NCBI RefSeq assembly: GCF_040546595.1
Contig: NZ_JBEPOB010000001.1
Location: forward strand, 441,501-505,500
Direction: 5' to 3'
From: Bosea sp. OAE506
GTDB taxonomy: Bacteria > Pseudomonadota > Alphaproteobacteria > Rhizobiales > Beijerinckiaceae
DNA length: 64,000 nucleotides
Part shown: piece after piece, positions 1 to 8,601 of the stretch
Layout: each line of letters starts with the position of its first letter
How positions within the stretch are numbered: position 1 is the stretch's first letter
Notes under the pieces: generated by a model
The model's database searches: none
What the model saw: the letters and a program-made list of their open reading frames with translations, nothing else
What the model was told of the DNA's origin: nothing
Program-made: the position numbers and the translations under genes

Positions 1-206
1 ACGAACTCGCCGACAGGGCAATGAACACGTTCGAGCCTGAGAAGTCGCTCGCCATGTTCACCCGGCTGCACGAGATCGTCAGCGAGCAGGCCGGCCGGCT
101 CTTCATCGTCCACGACCTGAACCCGCGGGCGATGTCGCCCAAGGTCAAGGGCTTCGTGCCGGCCCAGAGCTGGATGCAGGACTTCGTGACGATCAGCCTC
201 GACTGA
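1..206 (+). CDS. C-terminal end of a peptide/nickel-class ABC solute-binding protein (partial)
   Basis: Only the last 67 or so codons are in the window; the reading frame is open from the left edge (frame of base 3) to the TGA at 204-206. The tail contains HDLNPRAMSPKVKGFV and AQSWMQDF. These match almost residue for residue the C-terminus of the complete family-5 solute-binding protein at 16599-18215 (HDLNPRALSPKVKGFV, AQSWFQDL). It is therefore a paralogue of that binding protein, presumably periplasmic and delivering substrate to an ABC importer encoded further left. It is followed after 101 bp by the first amidase, so uptake and hydrolysis genes are probably co-transcribed. Confidence 0.85.
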   Translation, partial: ELADRAMNTFEPEKSLAMFTRLHEIVSEQAGRLFIVHDLNPRAMSPKVKGFVPAQSWMQDFVTISLD

Positions 207-307
207 GCGTCACCGGCGCGGGGGCGGTTTCCTCCCCGGCCCGCCTCCGCGTCATCACCCCTTTGCTCGATCCCGCCGCCCGTCGGCGCCGTCAGGAGGC
301 CCGTGCC

Positions 308-1732
308 ATGTCCGCCCCGCTGCATTTCATGACCGTCGCTGAACTGGCCAAGGGGATCGCGGCCAGGACCGTCTCCCCGGTCGAGCTGACGAAGGCGCTG
401 ATCGCCCGCGTCGCCGCGCTCGACGGCATGACGCATGCCTTCATCGAAGTAACGGCGGAGCTCGCGCTGGCCCAGGCCAAGAAGGCCGAGGACGAGGTCA
501 TGGCCGGGATCAGCCGCGGGCCGCTGCATGGCGTGCCGGTCGGGCTGAAGGACATCATCGACCTCAAGGGCGTGCGCACCACCGCCCATTCGCGCCAGCT
601 CATCGACAACTGGGCGACCGACGACGCCTTCGTCACCCAGAAGCTGAAGGCGGCGGGCGCCGTCATCCTCGGCAAGCTCGCGACGCATGAATTCGCGATG
701 GGCGGGCCGTCATTCGACCTGCCGTTCCCGCCGGCGCGGAACCCGTGGAATCTCGCGCATTTTACCGGCGGGTCGTCGTCCGGCTCTGGCGCCGCAGTCG
801 CAGCAGGCTTCGTGCCGGCGGCGCTAGGCACCGATACCGGCGGCTCGATCCGCCTGCCGGCCGCCTTCTGCGGCATCGTCGGGATGAAGCCGACCTACGG
901 GCTGGTCTCGCGGCGCGGCGTGCTGCCGCTGTCGCAGAGCCTCGACCATATCGGCCCAATGACCTGGACGGTCGAGGACAACGCCCTGCTCATGAAGGTT
1001 CTAGCCGGCCATGACCGGCTCGACCCCGCCAGCGCCGACCGGCCCGATCCCATCTCCGAGGAACTGCTCGGCGCGGGCGTGAAGGGCCTTCGCGTCGGCT
1101 ATCTGCCGTCGCTTGGGGCGCAGGCCGAGGCCACCGAGGAGGTGCAGGTCGCGGTCGCCGCCGTGGCTGCGACGCTCGCCGACCTCGGGGCTACGGTCGA
1201 GGAGGTGACGCTGCCGCCGCTGGCCGATTTCGCCGCCTGCGGGATGATGATCCTGCTCTCGGAAGCCTTCGCCATCCATGAGCGCAACATCCAGGCCAGG
1301 CCTGAGCTCTATGGCGAGATCCTGCGCGACCGGCTGCTGCTGGCCGGGCTGATCGACGCCAGCGACTATGTCCAGGCGTTGCGGATGCGGACGGAACTGG
1401 TCGCGGCGGTGGCGAAGACGATGGCGCGCTTCGACATCATCGTCTGTGCGGCGACCGCGACGCCCGCCCCCGTGATCACCGAAATCCCGAAGTTCGGCCT
1501 GTTCGCCAAGCCGCCGCTGACCTTCCCCTTCAACGTCACCGGCATGCCCTCGCTGACGATGTGCTGCGGCTTCTCGGCCTCGGGCCTGCCGCTCTCCGTG
1601 CAGATCGCCGGCCACGCCTTCGGCGAGGCGACGATCTATCGCGCCGCACAGGTCTATGAGGCCGCGACCGCCTGGCGGGGACGCCGGCCGACCTTCGAGG
1701 CCGCCACGCCGATGAGCCTCGCCGCCGAATAA
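308..1732 (+). CDS. Amidase-signature family hydrolase 1
   Basis: Hydrolase of the amidase signature (GatA/AtzE) superfamily, 474 aa. ATG 308 lies 8 nt after an AGGAGG site at 294-299; a TTG at 263 would put the start upstream of that site and is less likely. The Ser-cisSer-Lys machinery is visible: Lys81 in VGLKDIID, the loop GGSSSGSGAAV and the nucleophile Ser180 in DTGGSIRLPA. The family cleaves carboxamide C-N bonds in the cytoplasm; the substrate cannot be read from sequence. It is the only amidase here without a small AtzG-like gene directly upstream; its upstream neighbour is an ABC binding-protein tail. It begins a run of amidase and small-subunit genes to 7647 that looks like tandem duplication. 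Confidence 0.9.
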   Translation: MSAPLHFMTVAELAKGIAARTVSPVELTKALIARVAALDGMTHAFIEVTAELALAQAKKAEDEVMAGISRGPLHGVPVGLKDIIDLKGVRTTAHSRQLIDNWATDDAFVTQKLKAAGAVILGKLATHEFAMGGPSFDLPFPPARNPWNLAHFTGGSSSGSGAAVAAGFVPAALGTDTGGSIRLPAAFCGIVGMKPTYGLVSRRGVLPLSQSLDHIGPMTWTVEDNALLMKVLAGHDRLDPASADRPDPISEELLGAGVKGLRVGYLPSLGAQAEATEEVQVAVAAVAATLADLGATVEEVTLPPLADFAACGMMILLSEAFAIHERNIQARPELYGEILRDRLLLAGLIDASDYVQALRMRTELVAAVAKTMARFDIIVCAATATPAPVITEIPKFGLFAKPPLTFPFNVTGMPSLTMCCGFSASGLPLSVQIAGHAFGEATIYRAAQVYEAATAWRGRRPTFEAATPMSLAAE

Positions 1733-1771
1733 CCGCCGCCCACCCTTTCATCCGAGTCCCGGAGGCCCGCC

Positions 1772-1963
1772 ATGACCGACACGCCCGCCACGCCGATACC
1801 GATCGAGGCCAAGCTCGCCGAATACGGCCTCCGGGTCGGCCCGGAGACGCTGGAGTCCCTGAAGAGCTCCGTCGCCGATCTCGAAGCCGCCGCCCGCAAC
1901 ATCCGGGTCAAGCGCAGCTACCTGCAGGAGCCGGTCCACGCGCTCCGGCTCTGGACCAAGTGA
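1772..1963 (+). CDS. Small GatC/AtzG-like amidase subunit 1
   Basis: A 63-aa acidic-to-amphipathic protein with no signal peptide. It resembles the other small proteins that precede amidases in this window: a helical N-terminal half, a short spacer, and a C-terminal EPVHALRL segment comparable to EPAHIF and EPAHVF in its paralogues. In known systems (GatC with GatA, AtzG with AtzE) such a peptide wraps around the amidase and stabilises it. A good ribosome site (CCGGAGG) precedes ATG 1772. Its stop overlaps a possible GTG of the next amidase and lies 8 nt before that gene's better ATG. Assignment as an AtzG-like (DUF4089-type) subunit is inferred from size, position and tail motif; the sequence is divergent. 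Confidence 0.7.
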   Translation: MTDTPATPIPIEAKLAEYGLRVGPETLESLKSSVADLEAAARNIRVKRSYLQEPVHALRLWTK

Positions 1964-1971
1964 GGGCTGCC

Positions 1972-3390
1972 ATGACCGCGCTGCACGATCTGACGATCGC
2001 CGAGGCCGCTCCACTGCTGAAGGCCAAGAAGCTTTCCCCGGTCGAACTGACCGCGTCCTATCTGTCCCGGATCGACGCCTTCGACGGGCAGCTCAACGCC
2101 TTCATCCGCGTGCTGCCCGAGCAGGCCATGGCGGCCGCACGCAAGGCCGAAGGCGAGATCATGAAGGGCGGCTACAAGGGCCCGCTGCATGGCGTGCCGA
2201 TCGGGCTGAAGGACATCTACAACACCAAGGGCATCCCCACGACCGGCCATTCCGCCCTCTACAAGGACCATGTCCCGGAGGCGGATGCGACGACGACGCG
2301 GCTTCTGGCGGAGGCGGGCACCATCCTGCTCGGCAAGCTCTCGACCTGGGAGTTCGCGATCGGCGGCACCTCCTTCGACCTGCCCTGGCCGCCGGCGAAG
2401 AACCCCTGGAACCTCGCCCACGACCCGGCGGGCTCCTCCTCCGGCTCGGGCGCGGCGATCGCGGCCGGGCTCGCCATGGGCTCGATGGGCACCGACACCG
2501 GCGGCTCGATCCGCGGGCCGGCGGCCTGGTGCGGGATTTCGGGCCTGAAGCCGACCTATGGGCTGGTCAGCCGCCGGGGCATCCTGCCGCTCTCCTTCAG
2601 CCTCGACCATGGCGGGCCGATGTGCTGGACCAGCGAGGATTGCGCGCTGATGATGGAGGTGCTGGCGCAGCACGACCCGCTCGACCCCGGCAGCGCCGAT
2701 GTCGCCAAGCCGGATTTCGCCGGCTCCGTGCAGAAGGACGTGAAGGGGCTGCGCATCGGCGTGGTCCGGCATTTCTTCGCGAGCTACGCCGAGATCGACC
2801 CCGAGATCAAGGCCGGCATCGAGGCGGCGCTGGTGACCTTCCAGGAGCTGGGCTGCGAGGTGATGGACGTCACGCTGTCGCCGCTCTCGGCCTATGGCGA
2901 CGTCGCCGCCCTGATCTCTCGCTCGGAGGCCTTCGCCTTCCATGAGGAAACGCTGAAGGCGACGCCGGAGCTTTATGGCGAACTCGCCCGGCAGCGCATC
3001 ATGATGGGCGCCTTCATCCGCGCCTGCGACTATGTCAACGCGCTGCGCGAGCGCGGCCGGCTGATCGCCGAGATCGCGACCGTCTTCGAGAGCGTCGACG
3101 TGCTGATCTGTCCGACCATGCCGGGCGTGGCACCGGAGCTCGGCGACCTCGGCAACATGATGTCGCGCTCCCGACCCTCCTTCACCCGCGTCTTTAACCT
3201 GACCGGCTCGCCGGCCCTGTCGGTTTGTTCGGGTTTCTCGGCGGCGGGGCTGCCCTTGAACATGCAGATCGTTGGGCGACCGTTCCAGGACGATCTCGTG
3301 CTGCGCGTCGGCAGCGCCTTCGAGAAGGCCACGGCCTTCCGTGACCTGCGCCCGGCGCAATGGGCGCAGCAGGCGCTCGCCGCCGAGTGA
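1972..3390 (+). CDS. Amidase-signature family hydrolase 2
   Basis: 472-aa amidase-signature enzyme, a close paralogue of its neighbours. Lys80 (IGLKDIYN), the serine loop GSSSGSGAAI and Ser179 (DTGGSIRGPA) supply the Ser-cisSer-Lys triad. ATG 1972 has GAGGG 5 nt upstream; a GTG at 1960 overlapping the preceding stop is the alternative start and would add four residues. It is translated immediately after the small AtzG-like gene at 1772-1963, the same order as atzG-atzE, so a heteromeric amidase is inferred. Substrate is unknown; the island context (ABC import, cysteine hydrolases, formamidase) points to amide or ureide nitrogen release. Confidence 0.9.
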   Translation: MTALHDLTIAEAAPLLKAKKLSPVELTASYLSRIDAFDGQLNAFIRVLPEQAMAAARKAEGEIMKGGYKGPLHGVPIGLKDIYNTKGIPTTGHSALYKDHVPEADATTTRLLAEAGTILLGKLSTWEFAIGGTSFDLPWPPAKNPWNLAHDPAGSSSGSGAAIAAGLAMGSMGTDTGGSIRGPAAWCGISGLKPTYGLVSRRGILPLSFSLDHGGPMCWTSEDCALMMEVLAQHDPLDPGSADVAKPDFAGSVQKDVKGLRIGVVRHFFASYAEIDPEIKAGIEAALVTFQELGCEVMDVTLSPLSAYGDVAALISRSEAFAFHEETLKATPELYGELARQRIMMGAFIRACDYVNALRERGRLIAEIATVFESVDVLICPTMPGVAPELGDLGNMMSRSRPSFTRVFNLTGSPALSVCSGFSAAGLPLNMQIVGRPFQDDLVLRVGSAFEKATAFRDLRPAQWAQQALAAE

Positions 3391-3422
3391 CGCCCTGCAT
3401 TTCCCCTCTCCCGGAGACGATC

Positions 3423-3611
3423 ATGAGCGAGACCATCTCGACCGAAGCCTTCCAGGTGCTGCTCGACCGGTCCGGCATCAGCGTCAAGTCCGAGAACATG
3501 GACGAGATGCGCAGCGCCTATATGCTGCTGCAGGCGATGCGGGAGCGCGTGCGCAAGCCCCGCGGCTATGATGCCGAGCCGGCTCATATCTTCGCTCCGG
3601 CGGAGCGCTGA
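3423..3611 (+). CDS. Small GatC/AtzG-like amidase subunit 2
   Basis: A 62-aa soluble peptide starting at ATG 3423 after GGAGA. The N-terminal two thirds are predicted helical (MDEMRSAYMLLQAMRERV) and the C-terminus carries AEPAHIFAP, the clearest form of the Glu-Pro-Ala-x-x-Phe tail that AtzG/GatC-like subunits use to contact the amidase. Its TGA (3609-3611) is one base before the ATG of the following amidase, giving translational coupling. It is one of five such genes in the window, each directly upstream of an amidase. Confidence 0.78.
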   Translation: MSETISTEAFQVLLDRSGISVKSENMDEMRSAYMLLQAMRERVRKPRGYDAEPAHIFAPAER

Positions 3612-3612
3612 T

Positions 3613-5019
3613 ATGGTCAGCGACCCCACGCTGCTAACCATCCGCGAGGCCTCGACGCTGATCGCGGAGCGCAAGCTCTCGCCGGTCGAGCTGACCAAGG
3701 CCTGCATCGCGCGAACCGAAGCGCTCGACGCCACCTTGAGCACCTATGTCGCCTTCACGCCGGAGCTGGCGCTGGAAGCGGCCGAGGCGGCCGAAGTCGA
3801 GATCGGCACGAGCGGACCGCGCGGCCCGATGCACGGCATCCCGGTCGGGCTGAAGGACATCTACGACACGGCCGGCGTGGCGACGACGGCCCACTCCAAC
3901 CTGCTGAAGAGCCGCGTGCCGACCGAGGATGCCTTCACCGTCGCGAAGCTGCGCGAGAGCGGCGCGGTCATCACCGGCAAGCTCGGTACCTTCGAATTCG
4001 CCATCGGCGGCCCCTCCTTCGACCTGTTCACGCCGCCCGCGCGCAACCCCTGGGACCCGGCCCGGACCACGGGCGGCTCCTCTTCGGGGTCGGGCGCGGC
4101 GGTCGCCTCCGGCATGGTGCTGGGCGCGACCGGCTCGGACACCGGCGGCTCGATCCGCAGCCCGTCCTCGCTGTGCGGGCTGGCCGGCATCAAGCCGACC
4201 TATGGGCTGCTCTCGCGAAGGGGCATCCTGCCGCTGTCGCAATCGCTCGACCATGCCGGGCCGATGTGCTGGACGGTCGAGGATGCAGCGTTGATGCTGC
4301 AGGCGATGGCGGGGCATGACCCGCTCGATCCGGCCTGCGCCGATGTGGCGGTGCCGGACTTCACCGAAAAGCTCGACGAGACGGTGAAGGGCAAGACTAT
4401 CGGCGTGATCCGCCATTTCCACGAGACCGACCATCAGGCGGCGCCGCCCGTGCTGGCGGCGATCGAGCAGGCGATCGCGGTCTACAGATCGCTCGGCTGC
4501 GTCATCAAGGAGGTGACGCTGCCACCGCTGATGGACTTCGCCGCGGTGGGGCTGATCATCATGTCCTCGGAAGCCTTCACGATCCACGAGGCGGATCTGC
4601 GGGCGACGCCGGAGCTCTACGGCGAGATCGCGCGCGACCGGATCAGCATGGGCGGGCTTTTGACGGGCGCCGACTATGTCCAGGCGCTACGGCGCCGGCA
4701 GGAACTTTGCGCCGCCGTCGCCGAGGCGATGATCGGCGTCGACGTGCTGCTGACGGCGGGCTCGCCCTTCCCGGCGCAGCCGATCGACAAGGTGCCGAAA
4801 TGGCTGATGTACCAGAAGCCCTCGATCACCATGCCCTTCAACGTCACCGGCCTGCCGGCGCTGGCGCTGTGCGCCGGCTACGAGCCCGGAACGGGCTTGC
4901 CCGTTGCCATGCAGCTCGTCGGGCAGCCCTTCGCCGAGACGACCGCGTTCCAGCTCGGCCACGCCTATGAGCAGGCGACCCAGTGGCGTGCGACCCGGCC
5001 GGCCCTGCTCGCCGCCTGA
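3613..5019 (+). CDS. Amidase-signature family hydrolase 3
   Basis: 468-aa amidase-signature hydrolase. Catalytic Lys81 (VGLKDIYD), the GGSSSGSGAAV loop and nucleophile Ser180 (DTGGSIRSPS) are all present. ATG 3613 begins one base after the stop of its small AtzG-like partner; upstream in-frame codons belong to the overlap with that gene. The C-terminal region (PFNVTGLPALALCAGY) is well conserved among the six paralogues, while the middle (residues about 230-330), which lines the substrate pocket in this family, is the most divergent. This suggests different amide substrates. An EamA transporter gene follows after 69 bp. Confidence 0.9.
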   Translation: MVSDPTLLTIREASTLIAERKLSPVELTKACIARTEALDATLSTYVAFTPELALEAAEAAEVEIGTSGPRGPMHGIPVGLKDIYDTAGVATTAHSNLLKSRVPTEDAFTVAKLRESGAVITGKLGTFEFAIGGPSFDLFTPPARNPWDPARTTGGSSSGSGAAVASGMVLGATGSDTGGSIRSPSSLCGLAGIKPTYGLLSRRGILPLSQSLDHAGPMCWTVEDAALMLQAMAGHDPLDPACADVAVPDFTEKLDETVKGKTIGVIRHFHETDHQAAPPVLAAIEQAIAVYRSLGCVIKEVTLPPLMDFAAVGLIIMSSEAFTIHEADLRATPELYGEIARDRISMGGLLTGADYVQALRRRQELCAAVAEAMIGVDVLLTAGSPFPAQPIDKVPKWLMYQKPSITMPFNVTGLPALALCAGYEPGTGLPVAMQLVGQPFAETTAFQLGHAYEQATQWRATRPALLAA

Positions 5020-5088
5020 TCCTTCGCCGGGCGGCCCGCTGGGGCCGCCCGGCTCCCTCACGCAAGCTGCAGAGGAACCCGCCCCGCC

Positions 5089-5967
5089 ATGGCCGAGGCC
5101 CGCAACACCGTCCAGGCCGGCATCCTCTGGATGATCCTGAGCACGGCTTTCCTGGCGGGTGGCAATTCGCTGGTCCGGCAGATCGCGACCGAGCTGCATC
5201 CTTTCCAGATCAGCTTCCTGGCCAATCTGATCATGCTCGCCTTCGTCTGGCCGCAACTGCGGGCCGAAGCGGGCCTGCCGGACCGGCGCGAGAAACGCCG
5301 GCTCTATGCGATCATGACCGCGGTCGGCTGCGTCTCGAACCTGACCTGGTTCTATGCGCTCGCCCATGTGCCGCTGGCCAAGGCCACGGCGATGACCTTC
5401 GCCGCGCCGATCATCGTGACGGCTCTGGCCGGGGTCCTGCTGGGCGAGAGCGTCTCGCGCAGCCGCTGGGCGGCCGTGCTGGTCGGCTTCGTCGGCGTGA
5501 TGGTGATCTCGCGGCCGGGCTTCGTCGCGCTCGACGCCGGCACCATCGCACTGATGATCTCCACCCTGTCAATGGCGTCGAGCTATCTGATCTCGAAGCG
5601 TCTGACGCAGATCGAGAGCACCAGCCGCATCGTCGCCGTCACCACGCTGATCCCGGTGGTCACCGGCCTGATCCCCGCCGTGCTCTACTGGCGGACGCCG
5701 TCCTTCGACATCATGCTGTTCCTGGTGGTGATGGCGGTGGCGATGTTCGTCGGCCGACTGACGCTGTTCCTCGCCCTGCGCAATGCGCCGGCCTCGACCG
5801 TGATGCCCTTCGATTTCGCCCGCCTGCCTTTCATCGCGCTGTTCGCCTGGCTCGCCTACCAGGAGATTCCCGACCGCTGGGCGCTTGTCGGCGCCGCGAT
5901 CGTGATGGGCGCGACCGTCTTCATCTTCCAGGACGAGCACCGCAAGCGTCGCCAGGTTCCGCTCTAG
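5089..5967 (+). CDS. EamA/DMT-family transporter 1
   Basis: 292-aa inner-membrane protein of the drug/metabolite transporter superfamily. About ten hydrophobic segments are arranged as two EamA repeats, the second starting near residue 150. Start ATG 5089 follows AGAGGAA. Family members export or import small metabolites such as amino acids, but substrate cannot be predicted. It sits inside the amidase operon between amidase 3 and the next small-subunit/amidase pair, so movement of a substrate or product of these hydrolases is plausible. Confidence 0.88.
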   Translation: MAEARNTVQAGILWMILSTAFLAGGNSLVRQIATELHPFQISFLANLIMLAFVWPQLRAEAGLPDRREKRRLYAIMTAVGCVSNLTWFYALAHVPLAKATAMTFAAPIIVTALAGVLLGESVSRSRWAAVLVGFVGVMVISRPGFVALDAGTIALMISTLSMASSYLISKRLTQIESTSRIVAVTTLIPVVTGLIPAVLYWRTPSFDIMLFLVVMAVAMFVGRLTLFLALRNAPASTVMPFDFARLPFIALFAWLAYQEIPDRWALVGAAIVMGATVFIFQDEHRKRRQVPL

Positions 5968-6037
5968 CCGGAGCCCGGCCCTTCGCCGCCCGCAGGCCTG
6001 CGGGCTTTCGACCCGCGTCACAGGAGAACCGCCAGCC

Positions 6038-6241
6038 ATGCCGACACCGATCGCATCCGAAGCCGAGATGAGCGCCTTCCTGGCGCGGGCCGGCTTCACC
6101 CTGACGCCCAAGCAGGTCGCCGAATATGCCGAGGCCTATGGCTACATCGTCGAGATGTCCGCCCGGATCCGCGGCGAGCGCAGCTACATGGCCGAGCCGG
6201 CCCATGTCTTCAGCTTCCCGACCGAGGAGAGCGCCCGATGA
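6038..6241 (+). CDS. Small GatC/AtzG-like amidase subunit 3
   Basis: A 67-aa peptide starting at ATG 6038 with CAGGAGAA upstream. The helical region LTPKQVAEYAEAYGYIVEMS is followed by RSYMAEPAHVF, nearly identical in pattern to the tail of subunit 2. The stop codon overlaps the amidase start (ATGA, 6238-6241), the tightest coupling in this array and the arrangement reported for atzG-atzE. Inferred role: non-catalytic subunit needed for folding or activity of amidase 4. Confidence 0.8.
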   Translation: MPTPIASEAEMSAFLARAGFTLTPKQVAEYAEAYGYIVEMSARIRGERSYMAEPAHVFSFPTEESAR

Positions 6242-7647
6242 GCACGGACATCCTGACCATCAGCGAGGCCGCCGCCCTGATCAAGGCCGGCAAGCTCTCC
6301 CCGGTCGAGTTGACCGAGATGTGCCTTTCCCGCGTCAAGGCCTTCGAACCCGAGCTGCATGCCTTCGTCACCGTGACCGAGGATCGCGCCCGGGCCGACG
6401 CCAGGAAGGCCGAGGCGCAGATCAAGGCCTCGGGCCCGACATCGCCGCTGCACGGCATCCCGATAGGCCTCAAGGACATCATCGACACCAAGGGCATCCT
6501 GACGACCTGCCAGTCCGCCCACAACATCGGCAACGTCCCCGATAAGGACGCGACCTGCGCCGCGGCGCTCGATGCCGCCGGCACCGTGCTGATGGGCAAG
6601 CTGACCACGCATGAATTCGCCGATGGCGGCCCGTCCTTCGACTTGCCCTGGCCGCCCTCGCGCAACCCCTGGAACACGCAGCGCTTCACGGCGGGATCCT
6701 CCAGCGGCACGGGGGCGGCGGTTGCGGCCGGGCTGGTGCTCGGCGGGCTGGGCACCGATACGGGCGGCTCGATCCGCGGCCCGGCGGCGCTGTGCGGCAT
6801 CGTCGGCCTGAAGCCGACCTATGGGCTGGTCAGCCGCGCCGGCGTCGCGCCGGCGGCCTATTCGCTCGACCATATCGGCCCGATGGCCTGGACGACGGAG
6901 GATTGCGCGCTGATGCTGCAGGCGCTGGCCGGTCACGACCCGGCTGATCCCGCCAGTGCCAACAGACCGGTGCCCGACTACACCGCCGGGCTCGGCAAGG
7001 GGGCGAAGGGGCTGAAGGTCGGCGTGCTCAGCCGTTGGCACGAGACCGACCGGCCGGTCGCCCCCGCGGTCAAGGCCGGCATCGACGCCGCGATTTCGAC
7101 CTATGAGAGCCTCGGCGCGGAGATCGTCGAGATCAAGCTCTCGGCCATGCAGGAGTACACCGCCGCCGGCTTCTTCATCTCGACCGTCGAGCGCGGCGCG
7201 GCTTACGAGCGAATGATGCTGAAGAACCCGGAGAAGTTCGGGCAGCGCTATCGCGACCGCCTGGTCTTCGCCGCACTCTGCACCGGCATGGACTATGTCC
7301 AGGCGCTGCGGCGCCGGCGCGAACTGATCGCGGAAATGGCGGCGGCGATGGCCGGCGTCGATGTGGTGCTGACCGCCGGCAATCCCGACGAGGCGCCGCC
7401 GATCGACCAGGTGCCGCGGTGGGACAATCTCGACAAGCCGAACTTCACCATGGCCTTCAACCTGACCGGGATGCCGGCGATCTGCGTGCCCTCGGGCTTC
7501 GGCCCCAATGGCATGCCGGTCTCGATCCAGCTCGCGGCGCGGCCCTTCGGCGAGGCGGTTCTGCTGCAGGCGGCGCATGCCTTCGAGCAGGCCACGCCCT
7601 GGCGGCACAGGCGGCCGGCCATGCTCGGCCTGGCCGAAGCCGCCTGA
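6238..7647 (+). CDS. Amidase-signature family hydrolase 4
   Basis: 469-aa amidase-signature enzyme beginning at the ATG that overlaps the stop of its small partner. Lys79 (IGLKDIID), the loop GSSSGTGAAV (Thr where the paralogues have Ser) and Ser178 (DTGGSIRGPA) define the active site. The central region, with MMLKNPEKFGQRYRDRL, differs clearly from amidases 1-3, suggesting a distinct substrate. It is the last gene of the plus-strand run; a strong hairpin follows at 7659-7684. Confidence 0.9.
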   Translation: MSTDILTISEAAALIKAGKLSPVELTEMCLSRVKAFEPELHAFVTVTEDRARADARKAEAQIKASGPTSPLHGIPIGLKDIIDTKGILTTCQSAHNIGNVPDKDATCAAALDAAGTVLMGKLTTHEFADGGPSFDLPWPPSRNPWNTQRFTAGSSSGTGAAVAAGLVLGGLGTDTGGSIRGPAALCGIVGLKPTYGLVSRAGVAPAAYSLDHIGPMAWTTEDCALMLQALAGHDPADPASANRPVPDYTAGLGKGAKGLKVGVLSRWHETDRPVAPAVKAGIDAAISTYESLGAEIVEIKLSAMQEYTAAGFFISTVERGAAYERMMLKNPEKFGQRYRDRLVFAALCTGMDYVQALRRRRELIAEMAAAMAGVDVVLTAGNPDEAPPIDQVPRWDNLDKPNFTMAFNLTGMPAICVPSGFGPNGMPVSIQLAARPFGEAVLLQAAHAFEQATPWRHRRPAMLGLAEAA

Positions 7648-7658
7648 GGCGGCTCCCG

Positions 7659-7684
7659 CGCGGCACGGCCCCGGCCGTGCCGCG
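7659..7684. terminator. Hairpin between convergent amidase 4 and gntR genes
   Basis: A perfect 12-bp inverted repeat (7659-7670 against 7673-7684) with a two-base centre lies between the stop codons of two convergent genes. There is no T-run on either side, so it would act as a bidirectional, non-canonical terminator or mRNA-end stabiliser. Confidence 0.5.
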
Positions 7685-7689
7685 GCAGG

Positions 7690-8391
7690 TCAGGCGGCGC
7701 GGGCCTTCGTGCCGGCGGCGGGCTTGCGCGTATCCATCTTGCGCCAGTGCTCGATGATGCGCTGGCCCGAGCGATAGACATGCTCCTCGGCGATGCTCTC
7801 GGCCCGCACGACCTGCCCGCCGGTGATGGCGGCGAAGATCTGGCTGTGGTCGTCATGGGCACGGGCCAAAGTGCCCATGTCGAACCAGCGGAACTTAAGC
7901 TGGTTGAGCAGCGGAATGGCGCGCGACTTGCGCAGCATCATCGCGAGATGCGAGTTGCCGGAAGCCTCGATCAGCGTGTTGTGGAAGCGGTCGTTGAGAT
8001 CGCGCCAGAGATCGGAAACCTCGTCGGTCCAGCTCTCGACATTCTGCAGCTCTTCGCTCTCCGCCAGCACCTTGTGCAGGAGGCCGCGGTGGACATCCGA
8101 CAGGCCCTGCTGCGCCACCAGCCTTGCGCAGAGGCCCTCGAGATTAGCACGCACGACATAGATGCCCTCGATGTCCTTGGCGGCGAAGGTCTTCACCGCG
8201 TAGCCGCTGTTGGGGCGATATTCGAGCAGCCCTTCGGCCGCCAGGGTCGAGAGGGCAGCCCGGATCGGCGTGCGCGACACCGCCAGCGCGTCGGCGAGAT
8301 CGACCTCGTTCAGGCGCGTGCCTCCGGCATAGTCGCCTCCGAGCACGGCCTCCCTGAGCTTGTTGGTGACCGAGACGCCGCGTGTCGCCAT
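7690..8391 (-). CDS. GntR-family transcriptional regulator (FCD type)
   Basis: 233 aa from ATG 8391, preceded by AGGA; the longer open frame to 8472 has no ribosome site. Residues about 5-70 form the winged-helix GntR domain (LADALAVSRTPIRAALSTL recognition region, then a wing ending PNSGYAV). Residues about 75-215 are an all-helical FCD ligand domain with FHNTLIEASGN, which carries the usual metal-binding His pattern. Such proteins usually repress catabolic genes and are released by a carboxylate or amide effector. It lies in the centre of the amidase island, and a 12-bp box resembling those at the island's sigma-54 promoters is 189 bp upstream of its start, so it is the best candidate for the box-binding protein. 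Confidence 0.88.
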   Translation of the reverse strand: MATRGVSVTNKLREAVLGGDYAGGTRLNEVDLADALAVSRTPIRAALSTLAAEGLLEYRPNSGYAVKTFAAKDIEGIYVVRANLEGLCARLVAQQGLSDVHRGLLHKVLAESEELQNVESWTDEVSDLWRDLNDRFHNTLIEASGNSHLAMMLRKSRAIPLLNQLKFRWFDMGTLARAHDDHSQIFAAITGGQVVRAESIAEEHVYRSGQRIIEHWRKMDTRKPAAGTKARAA

Positions 8392-8579
8392 GTGTGTCGT
8401 CCTGTCGAAAAGGCGATTGAAGAAGAGCCCCTGCCCTCGGCCCGAGGATGACCATGCCGGCGGCAGAATCATCTCGATCGTGTACAGTTGGCAGGCAGTT
8501 AGGAGCTGAACATACCTACGTCAACGCAATTCCAGTATCGTTGACGAGAAAGTGTGCATGATGAGCGTTGCTGCACTCG

Positions 8580-8591
8580 ATTGTATGCAAC
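8580..8591 (-). promoter_or_regulatory. Candidate GntR operator upstream of the regulator gene
   Basis: On the minus strand this reads GTTGCATACAAT, one of five copies of a TTGNAYACAAT motif in the island. It is in the 210-bp gap (8392-8601) upstream of the gntR gene, suggesting autoregulation. The gap holds no gene, and no convincing sigma-54 element accompanies this copy. Confidence 0.5.
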
Positions 8592-8601
8592 CGGTCAAGT
8601 G

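Noticed and set aside
8425..8472. Longer N-terminus for the GntR regulator
   Set aside because: The extra residues have no ribosome site and are not part of the winged-helix domain; ATG 8391 has AGGA at good spacing.
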